Of a DNA stretch of 64,000 bases, positions 63,858 to 64,000 are shown one piece after another. Source of the DNA: Asaia bogorensis. GTDB taxonomy: Bacteria > Pseudomonadota > Alphaproteobacteria > Reyranellales > Reyranellaceae. The DNA lies in assembly GCA_945889625.1 (NCBI GenBank), contig CAMDCE010000013.1, positions 36,327 to 100,326 of the forward strand, in the 5' to 3' direction. Position 1 is the first letter of the stretch, and each line of letters starts with the position of its first letter. The notes under the pieces are model-generated. The model saw only the letters and a list, made by a program, of their open reading frames with translations, did not search any database and had not been told where the DNA came from. The translations under genes and the position numbers were made by a program.

Positions 63858-64000
63858 AGCGTCGAGCGTGAAATAGGAATCGAAAGGGGATTCCCAAGGA
63901 ATCGGAAGTCTGATTCAAGATGCTGGCTGGGATATGGAGGCCGGCATGAATGGGAAAGCCTTATTCGATTGACCTTCGCGAGCGGGTTCAGGCGGACATA
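63858..64000 (+). mobile_element. IS630-family insertion sequence, left end (cut by window edge)
   Basis: The transition occurs right after the HerA-like stop codon. The transposase start follows, and the intervening 92 bp is less GC-rich and contains the small palindrome GATTCC-CAA-GGAATC. The exact terminal inverted repeat cannot be defined because the right end is outside the window. IS630 elements insert at TA; the TA of the stop codon at 63855-63856 is a candidate target. Confidence 0.55.
63950..64000 (+). CDS. IS630-family transposase, N-terminal 17 residues
   Basis: The frame ATG GGA AAG CCT TAT TCG encodes MGKPYSIDLRERVQADI, which matches the conserved start of IS630-type transposases (MG-x-P/A-YS-x-DLR-x-RV). 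The ribosome site GGAGG lies about 12 bp upstream. An ATG at 63946 in another frame meets a stop after eight codons. Only the first 17 codons are inside the window. Confidence 0.75.
   Translation, partial: MGKPYSIDLRERVQADI

Overview
The window is a GC-rich (roughly two thirds G+C by eye), densely packed chromosomal segment of an alphaproteobacterium. The gene content (monofunctional prephenate dehydratase, HisN-type histidinol phosphatase, tandem glnK-amtB units, phoR-pstSCAB-phoU-phoB order, membrane-anchored cytochrome c, DapC-type aminotransferase next to ftsK) fits a Rhodospirillales/Reyranella-like soil or freshwater organism, but I cannot assign a genus from sequence alone. There are no tRNA or rRNA genes, no CRISPR array and no prophage. 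The only transposase is a partial IS630-type gene at the right edge.

Layout. 1-5.5 kb: 3' end of argG, a rhomboid protease, and an RND efflux pair (membrane fusion lipoprotein plus inner-membrane pump). 5.5-12.4 kb: a complete phosphate-sensing and uptake block, phoR-pstSCAB-phoU-phoB, with a Pho box before pstS. 12.6-16.1 kb, minus strand: moeB/thiF-like, dsrE-like, adenosine kinase-like and ampG-like genes joined by successive stop/start overlaps. 16.1-21.3 kb: a Bcr/CflA exporter, a WD40 protein, a COG0523 GTPase and a UbiH-like monooxygenase. 21.5-25.5 kb: two consecutive glnK-amtB units, the first with a sigma-54 promoter and an NtrC-like site. 25.7-30.8 kb: a DapC-like aminotransferase, ftsK, a small secreted protein and a DUF4239 membrane protein. 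30.9-34.6 kb: a pqiB-pqiC-pqiA lipid-transport operon.

34.7-45.3 kb is a phosphonate locus. A rightward phnC-phnD-phnE1-phnE2-DUF1045 unit with a Pho box meets a leftward phnG-H-I-J-K-L-M-N unit encoding the C-P lyase machinery; the two units overlap tail to tail. Together with the pst-pho block this makes the window a phosphorus-scavenging neighbourhood: PhoR/PhoB would sense phosphate limitation, induce high-affinity phosphate uptake, and switch on phosphonate import and cleavage.

45.4-54.9 kb: a class III cyclase fused to three copies of a short repeat, a crotonase, an amidohydrolase, hisH, hisB, an EamA transporter, an acyl-CoA dehydrogenase, and a Spy-like protein/response regulator/histidine kinase envelope-stress type operon. 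55-64 kb: hisN-like phosphatase, cytochrome c, prephenate dehydratase, rpe, a small membrane protein, a GST-like gene and its decayed tandem copy, a PhzF isomerase, a TIM-barrel isomerase, a HerA-like ATPase and the start of an IS630 element.

The non-coding DNA holds several structured repeats: a pair of inverted 98-bp nested palindromes, two 'GAGCGAAGCGAGG' type hairpin repeats, a perfect 20-bp-arm hairpin, a 9-bp-periodic TCATGA array, and a hairpin that would cover the ribosome binding site of the second glnK. I did not find a convincing new defence or mobile system. The strongest unusual items are the duplicated GST with an extra C-terminal domain and a decayed copy, the repeat-tailed cyclase, the twin glnK-amtB units and the paired palindromes.
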